Part shown: positions 52,754 through 60,681 of the stretch, piece after piece
How positions within the stretch are numbered: the first letter of the stretch is position 1
Layout: the number at the start of each line of letters is the position of its first letter
NCBI GenBank assembly: GCA_049583715.1
Contig: JBAUWJ010000152.1
Location: 1-64,000, forward strand
DNA from: JAANXG01 sp049583715
GTDB taxonomy: Bacteria > Pseudomonadota > Gammaproteobacteria > Arenicellales > JAANXG01
Reading direction: 5' to 3'
DNA: 64,000 nt
Made by a program: the position numbers and the translations under genes
The notes under the pieces: model-generated
What the model was told of the DNA's origin: nothing
The model's input: the letters and a program-made list of their open reading frames with translations, nothing else
Database searches by the model: none

Positions 52754-54091
52754 CTATGACGTGCACTGGCTCTGCGTGTACCTCAGCCCATTGTAAAGGT
52801 GAGGGTCTATCCCCATCCCGAGGGAGCCGTTGCTGCTCGTGCCCCCTGCTTTGGACGGTGCTCCGGCCGCCGTGTTCTGCGGCTGTTTCGAGCTCGACTC
52901 GCAGACTTTTTCGGGTGCTCCCGCGGCAGTCGCCGCTCGACAGAGCATATCCTGACAATTCGAGGGCTCTCCACACGGGGTCCGGTTGATGCTGTGATAA
53001 AAGAGCACAATGGGGAGTTGCTTCACACCGAGGTTGGAGGCTACCGCCACCGCTGCGGGGTCGTTGATCCAGGCGTGTCCCCGCCCGGACCTGACGAGCG
53101 TCAGCAGCAGGGGGCGGCTCAGGGTCATGTTGTTGTTCTCGAATTCCTGGACGGCGGCGTCCCAGTCAGCCTGCGAAATGTCTTTTCGATCCGGAATCTT
53201 CACCACCGCCCGAATCTCGTCGGGAGTGGCCATCTTGTGATAGTCGCCCACCTCCCACTCGGGAACGGCGGTCAGCTCGACCCCATTGGTGTAGAAATCC
53301 TGTGCGAGATCCGCGAGCGTCACGTTCGAGGAAAAGCTGCTGATGGGGCGCTGCTTGACATTGTTGTATACCAACACCACCGGCAGAAGCTTGGTGCCCT
53401 GTTCCTGGGCCCGCCGTATACGCTCCCTGCCGCCGCTGCCAACGACGATCTCCTTGTTGCTCTTGTACAAAGAGACGAACACCGGCCGGTTCGGCGCGCT
53501 CAACGGCGTCCCGTTGTCCTTGCCGGCCACATACCACTTATTGTCGCCGATCAGACCGGACAGCTCGCTCACCGAGGCATCCATGTGAACCCGGCCGTCT
53601 TCCCAGTCCGGGAACGGGACCAGCCTGAGGTCTTTGTCGAAGAACAGGTTCGCCGCCTCATGAATAGTCGGATTGCTCCCAAGCGTGGACTTGCTCGCCG
53701 CCTTGATGTACCTGGCCGCGTTCGACTTCTCCTGGCAGACCCATCCAGGGAGGACGCTCGTCAGGGACTTGGCCGTATCGTAGTACTCCTGCGCGCGCTC
53801 GACATTGGAGGTGATCGCGATGTACAGGATGTCGTTGAGCGACATGCCCGTGGTGACGGCATGCATCATCACGGTCGCCGGCGGGTAACCCAGGCGAAAC
53901 AGGTGCGAGTACACTTTGAACGCCTCCCTGTCGACGTCAATACGGACCTCGCCCGCTTCCTGAATATGAATGTCCTTCCCAAGATCGGCATATGTGACAG
54001 TGGGAACCGCAAGGAAGGTCGCGAACAGGCCGCTCGCAAACAAAGTGACGGCCTGAATCCTGCTTCTTAACGTCATTGTCGGTGCTCGCAT
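52754..54091 (-). CDS. Secreted protein of unknown function with two internal repeats
   Basis: 445 residues; the first gene of the exopolysaccharide run. A signal peptide is clear (VTLFASGLFATFLAVPTVTYA, about 15-35). Two repeats follow. Repeat 1 (about 149-255) has LRLVPFPDWEDG ... NRPVFVSLYKSN ... GTKLLPVVLVYNNVKQRPI. Repeat 2 (about 265-374) has VELTAVPEWEVG ... SRPLLLTLVRSG ... GVKQLPIVLFYHSINRTPC. The C-terminal 70 residues are Ala/Ser/Gly-rich with five Cys (CGEPSNC, MLC, VC, QC). No known domain is recognised. A periplasmic or surface role in polysaccharide assembly is inferred only from position. Confidence 0.7.
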   Translation of the reverse strand: MRAPTMTLRSRIQAVTLFASGLFATFLAVPTVTYADLGKDIHIQEAGEVRIDVDREAFKVYSHLFRLGYPPATVMMHAVTTGMSLNDILYIAITSNVERAQEYYDTAKSLTSVLPGWVCQEKSNAARYIKAASKSTLGSNPTIHEAANLFFDKDLRLVPFPDWEDGRVHMDASVSELSGLIGDNKWYVAGKDNGTPLSAPNRPVFVSLYKSNKEIVVGSGGRERIRRAQEQGTKLLPVVLVYNNVKQRPISSFSSNVTLADLAQDFYTNGVELTAVPEWEVGDYHKMATPDEIRAVVKIPDRKDISQADWDAAVQEFENNNMTLSRPLLLTLVRSGRGHAWINDPAAVAVASNLGVKQLPIVLFYHSINRTPCGEPSNCQDMLCRAATAAGAPEKVCESSSKQPQNTAAGAPSKAGGTSSNGSLGMGIDPHLYNGLRYTQSQCTS

Positions 54092-54162
54092 GTTGGTGAC
54101 GGGCGCGTTTCAACAGCTCAAGCAAAGGCCCGGACCGCCAGAATCCGGTCTTTGCAACGGCG

Positions 54163-54183
54163 CTCCCCGCGACCGGCGGGGAG
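54163..54183 (-). promoter_or_regulatory. GC-rich hairpin in the leader of the exopolysaccharide operon
   Basis: CTCCCCGC-GACCG-GCGGGGAG forms an 8-bp stem in the roughly 170-nt leader between the predicted promoter and ATG 54091. A smaller CCGGAC/ATCCGG pairing lies 3' of it in the transcript. No U run follows, so it may modulate translation or act as a pause rather than a terminator. Confidence 0.4.
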
Positions 54184-54266
54184 TATTACACACTCTTCGA
54201 GTTCTATGTTATAGCGACAGGTCATCGTGGCTTCTTTAAACTTTGCCGCCCTCAATCCACGCTCTC

Positions 54267-54296
54267 ATAATAGTCCAGAATGTGCTTTTACATCAA
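54267..54296 (-). promoter_or_regulatory. Candidate sigma-70 promoter of the exopolysaccharide operon
   Basis: The minus strand reads TTGATG (54291-54296), an 18-bp spacer, then TATTAT (54267-54272), within an AT-rich stretch unusual for this GC-rich window. It would give a leader of about 170 nt ahead of the secreted repeat protein. Confidence 0.55.
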
Positions 54297-54362
54297 TAAA
54301 TTAACAAGACAATGTCAGGTCGAATCTCCACGTTTGAAAGCACCGCGCGCGCCCGGCCCGCG

Positions 54363-55643
54363 TCACGCGGGCCGGATACAGTCGAGGCCGTTCATAAAGG
54401 GACGAAGCACCTGCGGTATCGTGACGCCCCCGTCGGGACGCTGATAATTCTCCAGAATCGCGACCAGGGTCCGGCCCACTGCCAGCCCCGACCCGTTCAG
54501 AGTATGAACGGGCTCATTCCCGCCCGTGGCGGGATTGCTCCAGCGCGCCTGCATGCGGCGCGCCTGGAAGGCCTCAAAATTGCTGCACGAGGAGATTTCT
54601 CGAAAACGCTGCTGCCCGGGCAGCCACACCTCCAGGTCGTAGGTTTTCGCCGCCGAGAAGCCCAGATCGCCTCCGCATAAGGCCGCGACGCGGTAAGGCA
54701 ATTCCAGGTATTGAAGTATCTTCTCGGCGTGTCCCGTCAGCTCCTCCAGGACATCGTAGGAGCTCGCCGGCTCGACGACCTGCACCAGCTCCACCTTCTC
54801 GAACTGATGTTGCCGGATCATGCCGCGGGTGTCCTTCCCGTAGCTCCCCGCTTCCTTTCGGAAACAGGGGGTGTGGGCCACCCGCTTTATGGGCAGATCC
54901 GCCTGCGCCAGGACCTCGCCCCGGACCAGGTTGGTCAGCGGCACCTCGGCGGTGGGAATGAGGAACAGCTCCTCGTCGCCGACCGTCGCGAACTGGTCGT
55001 CCTCGAACTTCGGAAGCTGGCCTGTCCCGAACAGACTTTCTCTGTTGACGAGGTAGGGCACGTAGGTCTCGAGGTACCCGTGCTCCTCGGTATGTACCCG
55101 CAACATGAACTCGATCAAGGCCCGGTGCAGCCTAGCGACCGGTCCCTGCATCACCACGAAGCGCGCCCCGGACAGCTTGGCGGCGGCGTCGAAATCGAGA
55201 CCGTGGAGCCGCGTCCCAATATCCGTATGGTCGGCCGGCGGGAACCCGAATTCCGGAAGCGCACCCCATCGTCTGATCTCCTCGTTGTCGCTCTCGTCGC
55301 GGCCCGCCGGCACCGACTCGTGGGGCAGGTTGGGGATCGCACGCAGGAATGCCGTCAGCTCGCCTCGAATCTCATCGAGGCGCTTGCCGGAAGAGGCGAG
55401 TCCGGCGTTGACCTCCTTCATCCGGGCCATCTGCTCCGTGGTGTCCTCCCCCGCCGCCTTCGCCCGGCCGATCGCCTTCGACACGCGATTGCGTTCGTTC
55501 TGGAGGCCCTCCGTGCGCGTCTGGCAGACGCGCCGCTGGTCGTCGAGATCCTTGAAACGGTCCATGTCCAGCTCGACGCCCCGGGCCTTCAGCCGTTCGA
55601 CAACGAACTCGGGATTCTTTCTCAGCAGGTGTGGGTCCAGCAC
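54363..55643 (-). CDS. serS: Seryl-tRNA synthetase
   Basis: 426 residues from GTG 55643 (VLDPHLLRKNPEFVVERLKARG); the frame opens 11 codons earlier without family similarity. An N-terminal coiled-coil arm (about 30-100) for the tRNA-Ser long arm, then class II motifs: motif 2 CFRKEAGSYGKDTRGMIRQHQFEKVELV and motif 3 LNGSGLAVGRTLVAILENYQ. The end RPFMNGLDCIRPA is typical. It follows lolA in the conserved ftsK-lolA-serS order, here without rarA. Confidence 0.97.
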   Translation of the reverse strand: MLDPHLLRKNPEFVVERLKARGVELDMDRFKDLDDQRRVCQTRTEGLQNERNRVSKAIGRAKAAGEDTTEQMARMKEVNAGLASSGKRLDEIRGELTAFLRAIPNLPHESVPAGRDESDNEEIRRWGALPEFGFPPADHTDIGTRLHGLDFDAAAKLSGARFVVMQGPVARLHRALIEFMLRVHTEEHGYLETYVPYLVNRESLFGTGQLPKFEDDQFATVGDEELFLIPTAEVPLTNLVRGEVLAQADLPIKRVAHTPCFRKEAGSYGKDTRGMIRQHQFEKVELVQVVEPASSYDVLEELTGHAEKILQYLELPYRVAALCGGDLGFSAAKTYDLEVWLPGQQRFREISSCSNFEAFQARRMQARWSNPATGGNEPVHTLNGSGLAVGRTLVAILENYQRPDGGVTIPQVLRPFMNGLDCIRPA

Positions 55644-55725
55644 CTTAAGAGTCTCCGCTCTCCCGCCGCCGGACATCCCGGTCCACGTCGCCCCCCCAAA
55701 CGGATGTGCGCCGCCTCCCGATCAT

Positions 55726-56361
55726 CTACTGCCCCGTATCGTCAATGACATCCGCGCCCTTGGGCGGCGTGAACTCGAACTGGGAGTCGGCAATGGTCTT
55801 GTTCTCCTGGCCGTCGGTCATGGTGATGCGGGTCGTCTGCCCCAGCCCGTCCACCAGTTCCATGACGCGCAGGCGGCCGTCCTGAAAGCCGATCCGGATG
55901 TCCTTGAACCCGACGTCATCGCCCTTGGGCACCAGGCGAACCCAGTGCAGGGGTCCGTTTACCTGGCCGAGATCGGTGACTTTGAAGTCCTTGTCGAGGT
56001 CGACGCCCCCGGCCAGGAGTGCCGCCGGGGTCTTGCCCAGCGCCTTCTTCAGGGAGCGCACCGTGACCTGCTCCAGCTCGACATCGTAGGTCCAGACCTT
56101 ATCCCCGTCGCTGATGATCTCGTGCTGATTGGGTGGATCGTAGTCCCAGCGAAACCGGCCGGGGCGTTTGATCAGGACCCGGCCGGAGGATTCCTGGATG
56201 GGATTGAATCCCTCGTCCAGCACCACCTGCTGGAACCTCGCGGAATAGGTGTGGACGTCGTTGAAGAAGTGATTCAGGCTCTTGCCGACGGCGGCGATTG
56301 CGGCCGGGCAGGCCATACAGGCCGCCAGGAGCACGATGATGTTCAGGAAAATTCTGATCAT
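55726..56361 (-). CDS. lolA: Outer-membrane lipoprotein carrier protein
   Basis: 211 residues from ATG 56361. Signal peptide IFLNIIVLLAACMACPAAIA, then the LolA half-barrel: YSARFQQVVLDEG, SSGRVLIKRPGRFRWDYDPPNQHEIISDGDKVWTYD. It ferries lipoproteins from LolCDE to LolB through the periplasm. It lies between ftsK and serS on the same strand. Confidence 0.95.
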   Translation of the reverse strand: MIRIFLNIIVLLAACMACPAAIAAVGKSLNHFFNDVHTYSARFQQVVLDEGFNPIQESSGRVLIKRPGRFRWDYDPPNQHEIISDGDKVWTYDVELEQVTVRSLKKALGKTPAALLAGGVDLDKDFKVTDLGQVNGPLHWVRLVPKGDDVGFKDIRIGFQDGRLRVMELVDGLGQTTRITMTDGQENKTIADSQFEFTPPKGADVIDDTGQ

Positions 56362-56440
56362 TGGGTACTGTTTGCCGTCCGACGCCGGCTCGGATACACG
56401 ACCCGGACCGCCCGCCGGGACCACCGCACTGCCTTGATCG

Positions 56441-58750
56441 TTACTCGGGGGGCGGAGGTGCGAGCACTTCCCTCTTCCCGTTCGACTGCAGCGGACCGAC
56501 GACGCCCGCCTGCTCCATCGCTTCGATCATTCGCGCGGCACGATTGTACCCGACTCTGAGCTGTCGCTGCACCGCCGATACCGAGGCCCGTCGCGACTCG
56601 GTCACGATACGCAGGGCCTGGTCGTAGAGAGGGTCGTCCTCGGGCGACTCGCCCCCCGACGCCGTCGTCGTCTCGCCGGTCACCGCCTCGACGACCCGCG
56701 GACTGCCCGCCAGGATCTCGTCGTCGTACGCGGGCTCTCCGGCATGCTTCAAGTGTTTGACAACGCTGTGCACCTCCTGATCGGTGACGAAGCTGCCGTG
56801 GACGCGCTCCGGCGTGCTGGTACCGGGAGGTAGATACAGCATGTCGCCGTGCCCCAGCAGGTGCTCTGCGCCGATCTGGTCCAGGACCGTGCGCGAATCG
56901 ACTTTCGACGACACCTGGAAGGCAATGCGGCACGGGATATTCGCCTTGATCAGGCCCGTGATCACGTCCACGGAGGGGCGCTGAGTCGCGAGTATGAGGT
57001 GTATGCCCGCCGCCCTGCCCTTCTGGGCCAGGCGGGTAATCAGCTCCTCGACCTTCTTGCCGACCACGATCATGAGGTCCGCGAGCTCGTCGATGATGAT
57101 GACCACATACGGCAGGCTCGCCAGCGGCTCGGCGGCTTCCGGGTCCTGGGCCAGGGGATCGGGGATCGGCTGCCCGCTCTCCTCGGCGCCGGCGACCTTC
57201 CTGTTGTATCCCGAGATATTGCGAACGCCGAGAGACGCCATCACCCTGTAGCGCCTCTCCATCTCGAAGATACACCACCTGAGGGCGTTGGCGGCCTCGC
57301 TCATCTCCGTCACCACCGGCGCCAGCAGATGCGGGATGCCATCGTAGATGGACAGCTCCAGCATCTTCGGATCGATCATGATCATGCGCACATCCTTGGG
57401 CGAGGACTTGAACACGATGCTCATGATCAGGGCGTTGAGGCAGACCGACTTCCCGGAGCCGGTCGTACCCGCCACCAGCAGATGCGGCATCCGGCACAGA
57501 TCGGCGATCACCGGCACGCCACTGATGTCCTTGCCCAGCATCAGGGCCAGGGGCGTATTCGCCTCTTCGTAGGCGGTGGACGACAGGCCCTCCACCAGGT
57601 GCACGACTTCGCGTGCCTCGTTGGGAACCTCCAGCCCGATGACCGTCTTGCCCGGGATATTGTCCACCACCCGCACGCTGACCGTGGACAGGGCCCGGGC
57701 CAGGTCGCGGGAGAGATTCTGAATCTGGCTCGCCTTGATGCCCGGCGCGGGATCGATCTCGAAGCGCGTAATGACCGGCCCCGGATGGACCGCCACCACC
57801 TGAACGTCGATATTGAAGTCCGCGAGCTTCTTCTCCACCAGGCGTGACATGGCCTGCAGGGTGTCCTTGGAGAAGCCGGGGTCGTGTTGCCCCGGGGGAT
57901 CGAGCAGCGTCAGGGGCGGGATCACCGACGAGGTCGTCACCTTGGCTTCGAACAGGGTCGACTGCTTGTCGCGCTCGAGGCGGCCGCTGTCCGCCCTTGC
58001 CTGTATCTTCGGCTCTATCCGTGGGGGCCGCTTGCCCTCGGAATCCAGCCGCTCGCGAATGGCTTTCACGCTGACCATCCGCTCCCGCTTGGCTTTGATG
58101 CCCACCGCCTTGTCCACCGACTGCCCGAGCCGGCCGTGAACCACGCCGATGGCCGCGAACACCTGCTCCCCGATCCGGTCCATCAACCAGAACCAGGACA
58201 GCTTGATGAACAGCGTCACGCCCGTGAGAAACATCGCCAGCAGGAACACCGTCGAGCCGGCGAAGCCGAAGACGCCGCGCAGGCTCGAGCTGGCGATCGA
58301 TCCCAGCACACCCCCGGCAACGAACGGCAGGCCGCTCGCGGAACCGTAGAAATGCTGGCTCTCCAGCCCGCAGCCGCCGACGATGGTGAGGACAAACCCC
58401 AGGGCGCTCACCAGCCGGCCGGACAGCTCATGGGGATACATCGTCAGCCTGCCCCGGTAGATGCGCCAGCCCAGCATCAGGACCATCACCGGCAACAGGT
58501 AGGCGACGCGCCCGAACGCCTGGAAGAGGAGATCCGAAATCCAGGCACCGAACCGCCCGCCCCAGTTCTGCACCCCGCTGGTGATCCCGGTGCTCGACCA
58601 CCCGGGGTCGCTGGCGGAATAGGTCGACAAGGCGAGCAGGAAATACAAGGCAAGCGCCGAGCACACGATCAGCAGCGCCTCGCCGGTGTGCCGGCTTCCG
58701 CTCACGGACTCGGTGTTGCTGTTTACGGGTTTTCTTCGGGCCTGCTGCAT
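56441..58750 (-). CDS. ftsK: DNA translocase FtsK/SpoIIIE
   Basis: 769 residues from ATG 58750 (MQQARRKPVNSN). Four N-terminal TM helices (LLIVCSALALYFLLALSTY, VAYLLPVMVLMLGWRIY and others), a short linker, then the alpha/beta motor with Walker A VAGTTGSGKSVCLNALIMSI and Walker B VVIIIDELADLMIV, and the C-terminal gamma winged helix (VSAVQRQLRVGYNRAARMIEAMEQAGVVG) that reads KOPS. The linker is much shorter than in E. coli FtsK. It acts in chromosome segregation at the septum. Confidence 0.97.
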   Translation of the reverse strand: MQQARRKPVNSNTESVSGSRHTGEALLIVCSALALYFLLALSTYSASDPGWSSTGITSGVQNWGGRFGAWISDLLFQAFGRVAYLLPVMVLMLGWRIYRGRLTMYPHELSGRLVSALGFVLTIVGGCGLESQHFYGSASGLPFVAGGVLGSIASSSLRGVFGFAGSTVFLLAMFLTGVTLFIKLSWFWLMDRIGEQVFAAIGVVHGRLGQSVDKAVGIKAKRERMVSVKAIRERLDSEGKRPPRIEPKIQARADSGRLERDKQSTLFEAKVTTSSVIPPLTLLDPPGQHDPGFSKDTLQAMSRLVEKKLADFNIDVQVVAVHPGPVITRFEIDPAPGIKASQIQNLSRDLARALSTVSVRVVDNIPGKTVIGLEVPNEAREVVHLVEGLSSTAYEEANTPLALMLGKDISGVPVIADLCRMPHLLVAGTTGSGKSVCLNALIMSIVFKSSPKDVRMIMIDPKMLELSIYDGIPHLLAPVVTEMSEAANALRWCIFEMERRYRVMASLGVRNISGYNRKVAGAEESGQPIPDPLAQDPEAAEPLASLPYVVIIIDELADLMIVVGKKVEELITRLAQKGRAAGIHLILATQRPSVDVITGLIKANIPCRIAFQVSSKVDSRTVLDQIGAEHLLGHGDMLYLPPGTSTPERVHGSFVTDQEVHSVVKHLKHAGEPAYDDEILAGSPRVVEAVTGETTTASGGESPEDDPLYDQALRIVTESRRASVSAVQRQLRVGYNRAARMIEAMEQAGVVGPLQSNGKREVLAPPPPE

Positions 58751-58904
58751 CAATCCACGCCTTTCGACAAGTCTTATTCTAAATGACAATGACGGCTTTT
58801 CGCATGAACCCCCGCCGGGCGGCTTTTGCTTGAATTCAGCGGCCGCGCGTACCATATAGGCAAAGCGCCTCCTGTCACCTCATCGAAGCGAGGAATCTCG
58901 AACC

Positions 58905-59915
58905 ATGCCGGATACCAAGCATTGCCGTGTGCTCATTCTCGGGTCGGGGCCGGCGGGCTACACCGCCGCCGTGTACGCCGCGAGGGCGAACCTCGCCCCG
59001 GTCCTGATCACCGGCATAGAACAGGGGGGGCAGCTCATGACGACCACCGACGTCGACAATTGGCCGGGCGACGTGGAAGGTCTCCAGGGACCGGCGCTCA
59101 TGGACCGGATGCTTCGCCACGCCCAGCGCTTCGGCACCGAGGTGATTTTCGACCACATCCACACCGTCTCCCTCTCTGAGCGGCCCTTCGTCCTGACGGG
59201 CGACGAGGGGACATACACCTGCGATGCCCTGATCATCTCCACGGGCGCTTCGGCGAAGTACCTCGGCCTGCCCTCGGAGGAAGCGTTCAAGGGCAAGGGC
59301 GTGTCGGCCTGCGCCACCTGCGACGGCTTCTTCTACAGGCAGCAGCCCGTGGCGGTGATCGGCGGCGGCAACACCGCGGTCGAGGAAGCCATCTACCTCT
59401 CCAACATCGCCTCCTCGGTGACCCTGGTACACCGCCGGGACAAGCTCCGCGCGGAGGCGATCCTGGTGGACAAGCTGATGAGCCGTACGGGGCCGGACGG
59501 CAACGTGCGGGTCGTCTGGGACCACGTGCTGGACGAGGTCCTCGGCGACGACAGCGGCGTCACCGGCGTACGGATCAAGAGCACGAAATCCGGCGAGCCC
59601 CGGAATCTCGACGTGACGGGCGTCTTCATCGCCATCGGCCACACACCCAACACCGGGATCTTCGAGGGCCAGCTCGACATGCGAAACGGATACATCGGGG
59701 TCAACGGCGGCATCGACGGCGACGTGACTCGTACCAGCGTTCCCGGAGTCTTCGCGGCCGGGGATGTCATGGACCACGTCTATCGCCAGGCGGTGACCTC
59801 GGCAGGGACGGGGTGCATGGCCGCCCTGGACGCGGAAAAGTATCTCGACACCCTTGTGTCCCGTCCCGCAAGCGAGCCCGCAAATTCGCAGCCAAACAGT
59901 TTGAGGAAGCCCTGA
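58905..59915 (+). CDS. trxB: Thioredoxin reductase
   Basis: 336 residues. FAD motif LILGSGPAGYTAAVYAARANL, redox pair ACATCDGFFYR (C-A-T-C), NADPH motif AVIGGGNTAVEEAIYLSNI, and C-terminal FAD motif PGVFAAGDVMDHVYRQAVTSAGTGCMAALDAEKYL. The protein runs some 15-20 residues past the usual end; the last codons (SLRKP) and the stop fall in a MITE terminal repeat. It is divergent from ftsK, a common gammaproteobacterial arrangement. Confidence 0.97.
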   Translation: MPDTKHCRVLILGSGPAGYTAAVYAARANLAPVLITGIEQGGQLMTTTDVDNWPGDVEGLQGPALMDRMLRHAQRFGTEVIFDHIHTVSLSERPFVLTGDEGTYTCDALIISTGASAKYLGLPSEEAFKGKGVSACATCDGFFYRQQPVAVIGGGNTAVEEAIYLSNIASSVTLVHRRDKLRAEAILVDKLMSRTGPDGNVRVVWDHVLDEVLGDDSGVTGVRIKSTKSGEPRNLDVTGVFIAIGHTPNTGIFEGQLDMRNGYIGVNGGIDGDVTRTSVPGVFAAGDVMDHVYRQAVTSAGTGCMAALDAEKYLDTLVSRPASEPANSQPNSLRKP

Positions 59916-60016
59916 TTCATTCCACAGCCGTCATTGCGAGCGAAGCGAAGCAATCCAGAATGCCCGGACGTCCACTCATTCTGGATTACTTCGTCGCTTC
60001 GCTCCTCGCAATGACG
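59900..60016. mobile_element. MITE-like element overlapping the trxB 3' end
   Basis: TTTGAGGAAGCCCTGATT at 59900-59917 resembles the terminal repeat of the complete element at 17452. The internal hairpin CGTCATTGCGAGCGAAGCGA ... TCGCTTCGCTCCTCGCAATG spans 59929-60016. The second terminus is not clear. The trxB stop codon lies in the left terminal repeat, so the insertion seems to have replaced the original 3' end. Confidence 0.6.
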
Positions 60017-60037
60017 GGCGATTAGCGCGGTGTTCCG

Positions 60038-60565
60038 ATGTCCGGCGACGACGAACGGGAGCTGTTTCGAAAGCAGATGTCCGACGTGATCCGGCATCGC
60101 ACCGACGTGGTCCCACCCGGCCGGCCTCGACCCGATCCCATACCGCACCAGACTCGCCGGGAAGAGCGTGCCGTATTGGATGATCTGGCCCGGGAGGACG
60201 TCGACTGGACCGAGCACGAGACCGGAGACGAGCTGTTCTTCCACCAGCCCGGTGTCCAGAGGCGCACCATCAAGAAGCTGCGCCGCGGCGGCTACGCCGT
60301 CGCCGCCGAGCTCGACCTGCACGGCTGCACCGTCGAGCAGGCGCGCGCACGCCTCGGCGACTTTCTCGCGGCGCTCGACCGGCGGCGCCAGACCTGCGTT
60401 CGCATCGTCCATGGCAAGGGTCTCGGTTCGCCGGGCCGCCGGCCCGTCCTCCGCAGCAAGGTGGCCTTGTGGCTGGCTCGCCGCCGGGACGTTCTCGGGT
60501 ATTGCTCCGCGCCGGCGCATGACGGCGGCCTCGGGGCGCTCTACGTGTTGCTGCGCAAGCTCTGA
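60038..60565 (+). CDS. Smr-domain protein (SmrA/SmrB-like)
   Basis: 175 residues. The C-terminal Smr domain starts ELDLHGCTVEQARARLGDFL (LDLHG motif) and has RIVHGKGLGSPG (HGKG) and SAPAHDGGLGALYVLLRK. The N-terminal half is charged and predicted to be disordered or helical. Stand-alone Smr proteins are small MutS-related nucleases; SmrB cleaves mRNA at collided ribosomes in E. coli. Which subtype this is cannot be told from sequence alone. Confidence 0.88.
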   Translation: MSGDDERELFRKQMSDVIRHRTDVVPPGRPRPDPIPHQTRREERAVLDDLAREDVDWTEHETGDELFFHQPGVQRRTIKKLRRGGYAVAAELDLHGCTVEQARARLGDFLAALDRRRQTCVRIVHGKGLGSPGRRPVLRSKVALWLARRRDVLGYCSAPAHDGGLGALYVLLRKL

Positions 60566-60681
60566 ATGGGGGCCAGTGTCCGGTCGGAGTCCCGCCTGCA
60601 TTACCGGACCGCGACGGCCCTCGCCGTCGCAGCGAGAGCGGCCGCGACGCCCACGACAACCCGGGCTGCGGTATCGATCAC

